14,536 bases of DNA from Candidatus Zymogenus sp. (GCA_030613285.1 JAUWME010000013.1:1-14536); one strand, 5' to 3'. Shown: positions 1 to 7,386, counted from the first letter of the stretch. Notes: generated from the letters alone by a model not told the origin. Made by a program: numbers and translations.

Positions 1-134
1 GCACCCGAACCCGCAGCAAGAGATTGGACAAATTCGCCCCTATCCATTCCATCGAGGAGGGCCAATAGACCCCTCGGCGCACCACCCTCTTCCATTCGGG
101 TAATGACGTGAAGAATCTTTATCTTTCCCTCCAT
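1..134 (-). CDS. Glycosyltransferase family 4, N-terminal fragment (cut by window edge)
   Basis: The first 44 codons of a gene that runs off the left edge. It begins at an ATG preceded by a strong ribosome binding site, GGGGGAG at 141-147, six bases upstream. The peptide opens with KILHVITRMEEGGAP and continues with a leucine-rich helix. This is the usual first beta strand, glycine-rich loop and helix of the GT-B N-terminal domain in GT4 enzymes, which often read 'ILHV..rl..GGae..l..l'. The gene starts 32 bases after the radical SAM stop on the same strand, so it is probably co-transcribed. Only the N-terminal Rossmann start is present, so neither the sugar donor nor the acceptor can be judged. 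The family call is likely but rests on about 40 residues. Confidence 0.72.
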   Translation of the reverse strand, partial: MEGKIKILHVITRMEEGGAPRGLLALLDGMDRGEFVQSLAAGSG

Positions 135-166
135 GATTCACTCCCCCAAAAATTACTTCCTTCTTC

Positions 167-1327
167 TCAAAACCTGTACAGCTCTGTGCAGCGGGAGCAC
201 ACCCCAAATCTCCCCTGCTTGCGTACATGACTCCTGAAATTCTTATATTTGTCGTTATTCCAAATCTCAACAAAGGGTTGCTCCCTGATGTTTCCCATTT
301 CTACCCCCAAAGAGAGACAGGGATGCACTGTACCGTCCGGGAAGATGTAGGCCACCATCCAAGGGCTCTTGCATTTTCCAGAATAACTCTTTGGGGAAAA
401 CTCAAAATTTGTATAGTAGTCGTCTATCTCCCCATCTGTAAGATTTGGATATATCGAAGCTCCCATCGATTCGGCCTCTTTGATTTTTTCCTTCAGTATT
501 TTTGTGTCAATATCGGGAAGTCTATCCAAAACAAATCCCGCCCAGTCATGACTCTCACAATCAAAGAATTTCCTCATCTCAATGTTATGTTTGTCCAAAC
601 ACCCCTTGTCAATAAAGATCAGGTGGTGAAAGGTAATGTCCTTTGCCCCCAGGGAGCGGGAGGTCTTTATGGTCTCTGGAATATCGAGGTAGTTGAAATC
701 AAAGATCGTGCTGTTGACATTAACCACGGGATGGGACTTCATTAGGCTCTGTTTTGCCTCGGCCAAAAGAGCAAACCCACCAGCGGCATCATCAAAAACA
801 CCGTCCCTTCCCCTCACCATGTCATGCACCTTGGGCGGACCATCCAGAGAAAAGATGATTTCATCTACTCCCACTTGCACAAGCTCCTTTGCATATTTTT
901 TCAGGAGCGTACCATTGGTAATGATATTCACCCGCATCCCATTGTTCTTTATCCTCTCAAGAGCTTCAATAATCCCGCCGAAAAGGAGCGGCTCCCCGCC
1001 AAAGAGGGTAATTGCCGGGGGAAAGCGGTACGAGCGTCTGAGATCATCTACCAGTGAACCGATTTCTGCTGCGTTAAGCTCTTTCTTTAAGATGTCGGGT
1101 GTATAAAACTTTGAGGAGCCGGTTTCCCCCCACTGCCCACACATTTTGCAACGCAGATTGCAGCGGTAGGTCAAAAGGAGAGAAACTGTTTCCGGTGGCG
1201 CGCTTTTTCCATCTGCAAAATAGTAGGTTAAATTGGAACGACCCCTCAAAAAGAACGCCTTTAATGCATACATCGGGAACTCCCTCGCTTTTCTGAGCGC
1301 CCTTCTGAGATTCCTTAGAGGAATCAT
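167..1327 (-). CDS. Radical SAM enzyme with C-terminal Twitch/SPASM-like domain
   Basis: A 386-residue radical SAM enzyme. The S-adenosylmethionine-binding [4Fe-4S] motif CxxxCxxC is C56, C60 and C63 (YRCNLRCKMC). It is followed by FGGEPLLF (the GGEP element that contacts SAM), an ITNGT strand and IIFSLDGP, all typical of the partial TIM barrel. The C-terminus holds C319, C337 (in a GxxxxC context, DGTVHPC), C377 and C380, then GNIREQPFVEIWNN, typical of SPASM-type proteins. Only four auxiliary cysteines are present and the protein ends six residues after C380, so one auxiliary cluster (Twitch-like, as in BtrN and MoaA) is more likely than the two of a full SPASM domain. The ATG overlaps the stop of the upstream small gene (ATGA), with GGAGG at 1332-1336 four bases away. 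The substrate is unknown. Context suggests a sugar intermediate, but SPASM enzymes also modify peptides. Confidence 0.9.
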   Translation of the reverse strand: MIPLRNLRRALRKAREFPMYALKAFFLRGRSNLTYYFADGKSAPPETVSLLLTYRCNLRCKMCGQWGETGSSKFYTPDILKKELNAAEIGSLVDDLRRSYRFPPAITLFGGEPLLFGGIIEALERIKNNGMRVNIITNGTLLKKYAKELVQVGVDEIIFSLDGPPKVHDMVRGRDGVFDDAAGGFALLAEAKQSLMKSHPVVNVNSTIFDFNYLDIPETIKTSRSLGAKDITFHHLIFIDKGCLDKHNIEMRKFFDCESHDWAGFVLDRLPDIDTKILKEKIKEAESMGASIYPNLTDGEIDDYYTNFEFSPKSYSGKCKSPWMVAYIFPDGTVHPCLSLGVEMGNIREQPFVEIWNNDKYKNFRSHVRKQGRFGVCSRCTELYRF

Positions 1328-1506
1328 TTTACCTCCAATTTTTTATCTTTCAAATAATCCTCCCTATCATTGTCTTGGGGATAGTAATACTTCGCATCCT
1401 TGGAATCAATAAATTTGTTGATTGCAAAAGGTACTAATAACCCAATAACAATTGAAAGGAGCAGGATCGTAAAGTAAATTTTCTTTGTTCTTTTTGACAT
1501 TACCAT
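1324..1506 (-). CDS. Small single-pass membrane protein, unknown function
   Basis: A 60-residue protein (58 if translation starts at the second ATG, 1500). A positively charged N-terminus (MSKRTKK) is followed by a hydrophobic segment at about residues 10-29 (YFTILLLSIVIGLLVPFAI). After it comes a hydrophilic tail with KYYYPQDNDREDY and a lysine-rich end. The charge pattern predicts a cytoplasmic N-terminus and a tail outside the membrane. The gene begins 4 bases after the aminotransferase stop and ends in an ATGA overlap with the radical SAM start. Its last codons carry the GGAGG ribosome binding site of the radical SAM gene. There is no clear ribosome binding site of its own, so translation may depend on reinitiation after the aminotransferase. 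I do not recognise a family. It could be a membrane anchor or partner for a neighbouring enzyme. The tight spacing, topology and coupling argue for a real gene. Confidence 0.65.
   Translation of the reverse strand: MVMSKRTKKIYFTILLLSIVIGLLVPFAINKFIDSKDAKYYYPQDNDREDYLKDKKLEVK
1332..1336 (-). promoter_or_regulatory. Ribosome binding site of the radical SAM gene, inside the small upstream gene
   Basis: GGAGG on the minus strand, four bases before the ATG at 1327. It lies within the last codons (Leu-Glu-Val-Lys) of the small membrane protein gene. It fixes the radical SAM start and implies translational coupling between the two genes. Confidence 0.75.
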
Positions 1507-1510
1507 GATT

Positions 1511-2713
1511 TTAGCAAAATATCTCTTTAAAGGTTTCTATAATGATTCCCAAATCCCTTTTTGTCACCCCCGGATGGACGGGCAACACCATTAGACCCTC
1601 AGAGAGCTCCGTCGCCTTGGGAAAGGGATCTGGCAAATCCGGGTACTGAAGATCATATATCTTGTGGATTGGGCGCTCATACATTCTGGCTGTATCTATC
1701 CCTCGTTTAAAGAGGATCTTTGTAAGAGCGGATAACATCTCATTATCTTGAATCATCACCGGCAAGTGATTAAATGCTGGTGATGCCCCTTCAATGATAT
1801 TTGGAAGCCCAACTCCATCGATTTTTTCCAATGCCTTGTAAAGGGCCATTGCGTTTTCTGTTCTTCGCTTCAATTGTGTATCTATTGCCTCAAGCTGGGT
1901 AAGCCCCAGCCTCGCCGCAAAAGGAGAAGCAAGTGAGGGCTCAAAGCGCTCGTGCACTTCTGTAGATTTAAAGAGTGAAATCAGTTTAAAAAGGGGACCG
2001 TAGATTGACGGTATCGTAGCATAATTAATAAGGAAAAGCGCCACAAAAAGGTTGAGGTCAAACAACCTCCCCGGAGTTGGCATGGAACTAATCTCTTTTT
2101 CGATTTCCAACGCAATCTCCTTATTATCTGCCGTTATTATCCCCCCCCTAAAGGCAGAGATTATCTTCCCCTTGCACATGGAGAAAAACCCCACACCGCT
2201 CTCACCACCAACCCTCCTTCCAGAAATCTTGGCGCCCGGCGCCTGGGCGCAATCCTCCACGACATAAAATCCCTCTTTTGCGGAAGATTTGCAAATTTCA
2301 GAAAGTTCCATGGGAAATCCAAACATATGAACGGGCACAACGGCCAAGGTATCTTTTTTAGATATTACATCAGAAAAGCGTTGGGGGTCAAGGTTGAAAG
2401 TATTGATGTCTATTTCGGCGAGCCTTGTTTTCAGCCCCGCCTTTGCAATAGCGAGGGTAAGAGTGGGCACTGTGTATGCGGGGAGAACAACCTCCGTCTT
2501 GTTTGAAAACCGCATCAGAGCTTTCAAAATAATGTAGAGGGCAGAAGTTCCAGAGCCCACAAGAAAGGCCCGCTCAACGCCAATGTATTCAGCAAAGGCT
2601 TCCTCAAAGGCCAAAATGTCGCTCCCTCGTCCCCCCTTATTTTTGAAAGCCAAAGCATCGCGAAGGAGCTTTCCCGTATGGGTATAAAATGAATTTGTCG
2701 GCACCTTTCTCAT
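1511..2713 (-). CDS. DegT/DnrJ/EryC1/StrS-family PLP-dependent sugar aminotransferase
   Basis: A 400-residue fold-type I PLP enzyme of the family that transfers an amino group from glutamate or glutamine to a keto-sugar nucleotide or cyclitol. Visible landmarks are GSGTSAL (residues 53-59, phosphate-binding loop), LPAYTVPTLTLAI (77-89), VVEDCAQAPGA (151-161, with D154 contacting the PLP ring nitrogen) and FFSMCKGKIISAFRGG (176-191). In the last of these, K183 aligns with the Schiff-base lysine of the usual 'FSFHxxKxxxxxxGG' motif. The family's C-terminal part is present, so the enzyme looks complete. The ATG has AAAGG at 2721-2725, seven bases upstream. The gene sits four bases before the small membrane protein and just before the radical SAM gene. 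No dehydratase or epimerase that would make its keto substrate is in the window. A run of eight G in the coding strand (2141-2148) encodes the RGG of the active-site segment. Confidence 0.93.
   Translation of the reverse strand: MRKVPTNSFYTHTGKLLRDALAFKNKGGRGSDILAFEEAFAEYIGVERAFLVGSGTSALYIILKALMRFSNKTEVVLPAYTVPTLTLAIAKAGLKTRLAEIDINTFNLDPQRFSDVISKKDTLAVVPVHMFGFPMELSEICKSSAKEGFYVVEDCAQAPGAKISGRRVGGESGVGFFSMCKGKIISAFRGGIITADNKEIALEIEKEISSMPTPGRLFDLNLFVALFLINYATIPSIYGPLFKLISLFKSTEVHERFEPSLASPFAARLGLTQLEAIDTQLKRRTENAMALYKALEKIDGVGLPNIIEGASPAFNHLPVMIQDNEMLSALTKILFKRGIDTARMYERPIHKIYDLQYPDLPDPFPKATELSEGLMVLPVHPGVTKRDLGIIIETFKEIFC
2141..2148 (-). repeat. G8 homopolymer tract inside the aminotransferase gene
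   Basis: Eight consecutive C on the plus strand, read as eight G in the coding strand. It spans the codons for R189-G190-G191, just after the catalytic lysine. The reading frame is intact here. Runs of this length can expand or contract during replication and would then switch the gene off. Confidence 0.8.
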
Positions 2714-2886
2714 TTAGTAACCTTTACCGCCTCAAGGGAGTTATAAACAAACTTGACTGAAACGAGCTTAGCCGCACAATGTCTGATCCTGTCAGATAGC
2801 GGCTATCTGAAAATATCCGTTCCCCTATCCTCCCTAAAAAATACAAACATCTTGGAAAATAACTTTAAAATACCCCTTCTCATCTA
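2714..2886 (-). promoter_or_regulatory. 173-base intergenic leader upstream of the aminotransferase gene
   Basis: This is the longest gap among the left-hand minus-strand genes. It contains an inverted repeat (2793-2809) and a minus-strand TATAAC-like element near 2740-2745, but no convincing -35 partner at normal spacing. There is no stem followed by a T run in either direction, so I see no intrinsic terminator. A start point for the aminotransferase / small protein / radical SAM transcript is possible but not shown. Confidence 0.3.
2793..2809. repeat. Perfect short inverted repeat (8 + 1 + 8)
   Basis: CAGATAGC, one G, then GCTATCTG. As RNA it would form a 7-bp stem with a 3-base loop. No T run follows on either strand, so it fits an operator or a weak hairpin better than a terminator. 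It lies in the only sizeable gap between the GT2 and aminotransferase genes. Confidence 0.45.
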
Positions 2887-3777
2887 CTATTGTCTTTTAA
2901 TATCTCTATTAAAAATGGCGTTTAAAAACCCCGAAAGCCCCCATAAAATTATCTTTGGGTTACCCCTCTTAATGGCCTGCAAAGGGAGTTTGAGAATAAA
3001 CTTGAGACAATGCAAGGGAAATATATAAATAGGGAAGTTCTTCCTGTAAAAGCGGCAGAGGTTGTTTCCATACCAAAAGAACCACCCTTTCATATTCTTC
3101 GGCCTGCACCCTCCCAAAGGTTCCAGCAGATGAACAAGAGAAGCCTCTGGTGAAAACACCATCTCATATTCCAGCTTTCTCACCCTAAACGAGATATCAG
3201 TCTCCTCCATATGCGCACTCCCACCAAATCCGATATCAAAGCCCCCGGCCTCTATCAAGGCCTCCCTCTTAAATGACATATTGCATCCTCTGGCGTGATG
3301 AGCTGTTGTCCTTGTCAACGAATCGAAGTTATCAAATATCATAAGTCCCAAAAGCCTTATCTTCGCAATCTTTTTGGGATTATCCTCACAATCGCCCAAT
3401 TCGTAACCGGGGGGAATGACCCTCCCCGCAACTGCTCCAATCTTATCGACATATGCAGATGCGTGGGCTGTGATAAATCCTTTTTCCGGAATCACATCGT
3501 CGTCAACAAAGATAATTATATCCCCCCGTGCTTCACCTATCCCAACGTTTCTTGCATTGGGGAGTCCCGGCTTATCTATATGAATATATTTTATTTTATC
3601 CCTATTTTCTACCATAAATTTTATTACTGAATCATCATAATCCGGGGTCTGATCTACCACCACGATCTCAAAATCACGGTAGTCCGATAACAGGAAGTGT
3701 GAGAGGGTCTTAAGGAGAAGCTCACCCCTTCCAATTGTCGGTATTACCAACGAAACTTTTGGAAATTCTAAATTCAT
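2887..3777 (-). CDS. Glycosyltransferase family 2
   Basis: A 296-residue GT-A fold inverting glycosyltransferase. The N-terminal strand VSLVIPTIGR (8-17) is followed by IVVVDQTPD (38-46), the nucleotide-sugar half-site. The metal-binding acidic motif is VDDDV (91-95) after the usual GxGEARGDIIIF stretch. A later HMEETDISFR (189-198) is the catalytic-base region. The segment at about 248-290 is hydrophobic and basic (YIFPLHCLKFILKLPLQAIKRG), suggesting peripheral attachment to the inner membrane. Length is normal for single-domain GT2 proteins in polysaccharide loci. The ATG at 3777 has no clear ribosome binding site. A GGGGAG at 3822-3827 is too far upstream to serve it. The gene lies 69 bases after the preceding GT4 gene. 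Donor and acceptor sugars cannot be told from sequence. Confidence 0.92.
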   Translation of the reverse strand: MNLEFPKVSLVIPTIGRGELLLKTLSHFLLSDYRDFEIVVVDQTPDYDDSVIKFMVENRDKIKYIHIDKPGLPNARNVGIGEARGDIIIFVDDDVIPEKGFITAHASAYVDKIGAVAGRVIPPGYELGDCEDNPKKIAKIRLLGLMIFDNFDSLTRTTAHHARGCNMSFKREALIEAGGFDIGFGGSAHMEETDISFRVRKLEYEMVFSPEASLVHLLEPLGGCRPKNMKGWFFWYGNNLCRFYRKNFPIYIFPLHCLKFILKLPLQAIKRGNPKIILWGLSGFLNAIFNRDIKRQ

Positions 3778-3846
3778 TATATATGTGATTACATTGTTTT
3801 AAATAGTAAAACTAAAGATCACTCCCCTACCAAATTATCCTGACAT

Positions 3847-4995
3847 TTAATATCTTCTGTGAAGACGTGAAATCTCTTTGGCCCTAACCTTCCAGTCGAA
3901 TGTACGCGCCCTCTGAACCCCACTTTTCCCTATTTCCCGGGCTCTCTGAGGATTATCCAAAAGTTGAAATAATGCATCTGTGAGTTCCTCAATGCTCTCT
4001 GGATTAATAAGTATTCCACTCTCATTATCTTCCACGGCAAAAACAGCCCCGCCACTCCTCCCACCGATGACCGGCTTTTCACACCCCCCAGCTTCAATAA
4101 AGGATATTCCAAATCCCTCAATGGAATCTGTAGAATCTTTAACTTCTCGATTGGGCATTACGTAGATGTCCGCAAGCCTGTAGTGGGACGGAAGCTCCCC
4201 ACCTGCTATTTTCCCCGCAAATATGACATTGGCAGAAACAGCCTTATCCTCAGAAAGCTCCTGAAGGGATTTTCGATATGGCCCGTCTCCAACAATGAGA
4301 TAAACGACGTTGGGATATTTTTTTAAAATATCTGGAAGCGCCGAGATTACCATATCCTGGCCTTTTCTGGGAGTCAAGCGTGCCACGGTAACAAGAACAA
4401 TTTTGCCATCTATTGAATATCTCTCAATCAACTCTTTGGGGGGCTCTCCCGGAAAAAATACCTCCGTATCTACCCCAGGAATTATCTCGACAATCTTCTC
4501 CTTTTTAATTCCATATTGGAGAAACTCATCTGTAATAATGGGACTGTTCGTGATGATTCTATCTGCTTTTTTCATCAACAGATCGATAAAGTACTTGTGG
4601 ATTTTGCTCTTCATATAAATCGGTTTCGTCTCGTCACCATAGACCCAGATGATATAAGGGATACCGAAAACCCTCTCAAAAATGTATCCTATGGCTCCGC
4701 CATTTAATATTTGCCCTGCATGAATTAGTTTCACACGATAACGAATTACGAGATAAAAAGTATACATAAATTGGACAAAGAAATTTATTAGCTTTACCGG
4801 AAACAATCTTGCTTCTATTGCTGGGTACCTAACAGTGTCTCTGCCACATCCCCGATCAAAGGCTCCTCCACCCTTCACCGCCGGGGTTAGAATCAGATCT
4901 TCCCCCTGTGGGAGTAAAAGCCAAATCTGATAAAACACGGTCGAAATTCCGCTTATTGTCGGTGGGTAATCGTTTGTTAAAAGTAGAGTGGCCAT
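3847..4995 (-). CDS. Glycosyltransferase family 4 (PimB-like group)
   Basis: A 382-residue retaining GT-B glycosyltransferase. The N-terminal domain opens with TLLLTNDYPPTISGISTV. Then come IPGVDTEVFFP (172-182), VARLTPRKG (204-212, with an Arg and Lys that bind donor phosphates), VGDGPY (235-240) and the EX7E motif E293-GFGISFI-E301, followed by KPVIGGRSGG. The EGFGISFIEA...GGRSGG form is typical of the PimB-like GT4 group, many of which use mannose donors, but donor choice is not proven. I chose the ATG at 4995. It has GAGGAAG at 4998-5004 and puts the first beta strand at the N-terminus. A TTG at 5049 would extend the protein by 18 residues into the preceding gene without a ribosome binding site. 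The gene begins 31 bases after the stop of the upstream GT4 gene. Confidence 0.92.
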   Translation of the reverse strand: MATLLLTNDYPPTISGISTVFYQIWLLLPQGEDLILTPAVKGGGAFDRGCGRDTVRYPAIEARLFPVKLINFFVQFMYTFYLVIRYRVKLIHAGQILNGGAIGYIFERVFGIPYIIWVYGDETKPIYMKSKIHKYFIDLLMKKADRIITNSPIITDEFLQYGIKKEKIVEIIPGVDTEVFFPGEPPKELIERYSIDGKIVLVTVARLTPRKGQDMVISALPDILKKYPNVVYLIVGDGPYRKSLQELSEDKAVSANVIFAGKIAGGELPSHYRLADIYVMPNREVKDSTDSIEGFGISFIEAGGCEKPVIGGRSGGAVFAVEDNESGILINPESIEELTDALFQLLDNPQRAREIGKSGVQRARTFDWKVRAKEISRLHRRY

Positions 4996-4997
4996 AT

Positions 4998-5004
4998 CTT
5001 CCTC
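4998..5004 (-). promoter_or_regulatory. Ribosome binding site fixing the GT4 start at 4995
   Basis: GAGGAAG on the minus strand, with the GAGG core five bases before the ATG at 4995. It decides the start in favour of 4995 over the upstream TTG at 5049. Confidence 0.65.
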
Positions 5005-5026
5005 ACTTTTTCTTGACACAAAAAAA

Positions 5027-6217
5027 TCACAGACCGTCAATAATCTCAAGCAAACTCTCTGCTGTCTTTCTCCAGCTGAAGTTTTCTAATATCAATTTCC
5101 TCGCACCCCGACCTATTTTTTCCCTCAATTTTTCATTTTCCATAAGGTCAATAATTGCATCAGCCAACTTTTCGGGGGTTGCATCATCGACATAAAAGAA
5201 ATTCTCACCATGGGTTAAGGGCACATGGAAGATTGCCTTTATGTTGGTGATCACCGCACCGCCAGATGACATATATTCCAGTGTTTTCATGCTGTTTCTC
5301 CACTTTTTGGGATCCGCCGTTATATAAATCAAAATTGAAGAAGCCCGAATAAAGTTCGGTATCTCACTGTGGGGTCTCACACCAAGAAATGTAACCCTGT
5401 CAGTTAGTCTATTTTTGTCAGCTATTTTTCTGCAGTCGGAAAAATCGTGCCCACCCCCGATCATAAGAAAATCCACATCGCCACATTTTTTTACCACATA
5501 TTTAGAAGCCTTAACAATAATGGTAGCAAGAGAGTGGGGGTAAAACGCACCCACAAACGTAACATATCGTCTTTTCGGATTAAGCTCAGAGACTCCAATT
5601 TCAATTAGGTTTTCAATTGAGGCAACTCTATCCCCCGGCGAAAAGATATCTATATCCACGCCATCGGGCACGACAAATGTTTTTTCTTTTCTAAGCTTTT
5701 GCGTTTCATTGTATTTCTCCGCCAGTTCTTGGGATACAAAAACAAGGGCGCGAGCCAGTTTAAAATTAATCCTTTGAAGTAAATTAAAAATTGCAAGTTT
5801 TATCGTTGATGTCCCGATTATTTTTAGATCCTCCATGAGAAAGCCGTTAATCTCAATAAGCATAGGAATTCTGATGATTTTGCTGGCGAGAAAAAGAAAA
5901 ATCATCAGACTCATCTCACGGCAATATAATGCTTTTGGTTTTTCCTTTATCCCAAAAAATATGATATAAAACGGCAACAAAAGTAGATAGAGGTATTCTC
6001 CGACAATCCTGACGTTGACTGTTGGGACGTAAACAACTTTGGAGCGAGGTGGATATTTGAATGGAAAGATAGACGGACAAAAGAGCGTTACAGTGCGACC
6101 CATTGCCACCCAGTTGTTTACTACCTCACGGATGTGAACGGTCCACGCCACCTCTTTAGTAAGGTCTTCAAAACAGGCGTAAAAAACCACACCGCCATTT
6201 CCTCTCTCACCCTTCAC
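5027..6217 (-). CDS. Glycosyltransferase family 4
   Basis: A 396-residue GT-B glycosyltransferase. Visible elements are ALYCREM (97-102), IEINGF (121-126), FVSQELAEKY (160-169), VVPDGVDIDIFSP (182-194), a YVTFVGAFYPHSL strand (218-230), LMIGGGHD (251-258), VTFLGVRPHSEIPNFI (275-290) and MKTLEYMSSGGAVITN (310-325). The second glutamate of the GT4 EX7E motif is E314. The first is replaced by Trp at 306, as also seen in relatives with a '..MKLFEYMA' motif. The N-terminal half has unusually hydrophobic stretches (about 74-92 and 104-121). The start codon is GTG at 6217, in a GTGA overlap with the stop of the upstream gene. A GTG at 6190 (codon 10) has AGAGGA at 6200-6205 and gives a more typical N-terminus, so the true start may be there. 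Confidence 0.88.
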   Translation of the reverse strand: MKGERGNGGVVFYACFEDLTKEVAWTVHIREVVNNWVAMGRTVTLFCPSIFPFKYPPRSKVVYVPTVNVRIVGEYLYLLLLPFYIIFFGIKEKPKALYCREMSLMIFLFLASKIIRIPMLIEINGFLMEDLKIIGTSTIKLAIFNLLQRINFKLARALVFVSQELAEKYNETQKLRKEKTFVVPDGVDIDIFSPGDRVASIENLIEIGVSELNPKRRYVTFVGAFYPHSLATIIVKASKYVVKKCGDVDFLMIGGGHDFSDCRKIADKNRLTDRVTFLGVRPHSEIPNFIRASSILIYITADPKKWRNSMKTLEYMSSGGAVITNIKAIFHVPLTHGENFFYVDDATPEKLADAIIDLMENEKLREKIGRGARKLILENFSWRKTAESLLEIIDGL

Positions 6218-7386
6218 CTTTCCACCTTTGAATACTTTATAAAGAGCTCCTTAAGGCTCTTTGCAACATCGTTTATATTAAACTTCTCTATCACCTTTTT
6301 TCTCCCCTCAACGGAAAATCTTCCCCTCAGATCATCATCTTGAGCGAGTGTTCTTATTGCATTTGCAATCGCCCCCACATCTTTTTCCGGGGTCAAAATC
6401 CCATTCTTGCCGTCTTCAACAAGCTCCGGTATCCCCGATATATTGCTGGATATCACCGGCACACCCGATGCCATAGCCTCCATCATCACCACAGGCAAAC
6501 CATCGTGGTGACCATTTGGCGCTGTAACACATGGCAGGACAAAAATCTCCGCTTTTCTGTAATACTTTTCAATCTCACTGTTTTGAACATTTCCCAAAAA
6601 CTCCACATCGACCCTCAATCTTGACGCCTCACTCATCAGTTCATCTCTCATTGGGCCGTCGCCGACAATGACAAGCTTTTTCCCCAACCTTTTTATTTCC
6701 GGATCAGAAAAAGCCTTCAACAAAAACGGTATCCCTTTCGGCGGTACCAAACTCGCCACAGTCAAGATAATCCCATCTTTGGAAGAACTATCTACTTTTT
6801 CATTATTCGGTCTAAATCGATCAGTATCCACCCCGCAAGGTATCACGTAGAAATCTCGGTCATCAACACCAGTTTTATCCAAAAGGTGCCTCCGACCAAA
6901 CTCGGATATACACCGAACAAAGGCCGCTCGGCGGCACTTCTCCGCATGAAATTTCCAGTCTATCGGCTCCCGATATAGATCGTATCCATGTCCGGTAAAG
7001 GCAAATGGAATTCCCGTAAGCTCAGAGACAACCATCGCCGATGCCGCTGGGCCGGCAGCAAAGTGTGCATGGATGATTTCAGCGCCCCTCACCTTTATTC
7101 CCTCAGCCATAGCAAGGGTAGAAATCGCAATCCGCCATCCCGCATATCTTCTTAGCCTGTCCAACAGAGAATTGATTTTTGACGGACTTATTAATAATAA
7201 ATTAGTAAGGTTAATAACATCCTTACCAAAAGATTTCCTGTCTGCTCTCGTGTAATCAGCAAAATCTCTATAAGTAACTGGATTGTTCGGACAAAAATCT
7301 ATCTCAACGCCGATATCCTCTAAGGCATCTATCTCATACGTAAGCCAACCCTCGGTTATCCCCTCCAAAATATACGCAACCTTCAT
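6214..7386 (-). CDS. Glycosyltransferase family 4 (WcaL/AmsK-like)
   Basis: A 390-residue GT-B glycosyltransferase resembling the WcaL/AmsK-type exopolysaccharide enzymes. The N-terminal domain contains IIHAHFAAGPA (104-114) and FAFTGHGYDLY (128-138), both typical of this group. The C-terminal domain has IPCGVDTDRF (182-191), VASLVPPKG (210-218), LVIVGDGPMRDEL (238-250), VEFLGNV (261-267) and the EX7E-like D295-GLPVVMM-E303, followed by EAMASGVPVISSNISGIPELV. The first glutamate is Asp, a common variant here, and the usual Arg of 'GRL' is Ser (ASL). The gene overlaps its upstream neighbour by ATGA and its downstream neighbour by GTGA, so all three are probably translated as a coupled unit. 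A GGAGGG at 7395-7400 precedes the ATG. It is complete, with no sign of decay. Confidence 0.93.
   Translation of the reverse strand: MKVAYILEGITEGWLTYEIDALEDIGVEIDFCPNNPVTYRDFADYTRADRKSFGKDVINLTNLLLISPSKINSLLDRLRRYAGWRIAISTLAMAEGIKVRGAEIIHAHFAAGPAASAMVVSELTGIPFAFTGHGYDLYREPIDWKFHAEKCRRAAFVRCISEFGRRHLLDKTGVDDRDFYVIPCGVDTDRFRPNNEKVDSSSKDGIILTVASLVPPKGIPFLLKAFSDPEIKRLGKKLVIVGDGPMRDELMSEASRLRVDVEFLGNVQNSEIEKYYRKAEIFVLPCVTAPNGHHDGLPVVMMEAMASGVPVISSNISGIPELVEDGKNGILTPEKDVGAIANAIRTLAQDDDLRGRFSVEGRKKVIEKFNINDVAKSLKELFIKYSKVER

Noticed and set aside
40..273. Minus-strand 77-residue reading frame at the left edge
   Set aside because: It lies in another frame across the end of the radical SAM gene and the start of the left GT4 gene, both of which have clear family motifs. 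Its peptide has no recognisable pattern.
227..745. Plus-strand 172-residue reading frame
   Set aside because: Entirely opposite the radical SAM gene, whose cysteine motifs and GGEP element are intact on the other strand.
2793..2809. Intrinsic terminator at the inverted repeat
   Set aside because: No T run follows the stem in either direction.
2803..2883. Minus-strand 26-codon mini-ORF just after the GT2 stop
   Set aside because: No good ribosome binding site, no recognisable peptide pattern, and it ends within the inverted repeat.
2753..3028. Plus-strand 91-residue reading frame spanning the gap before the aminotransferase
   Set aside because: It runs mostly antisense to the GT2 gene end and lacks a ribosome binding site. 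Its hydrophobic look comes from AT-rich sequence.
4996..5049. TTG extension of the 3847-4995 glycosyltransferase
   Set aside because: The ATG at 4995 has a good ribosome binding site and fits the GT4 N-terminus; the extension overlaps the preceding gene and lacks such a site.
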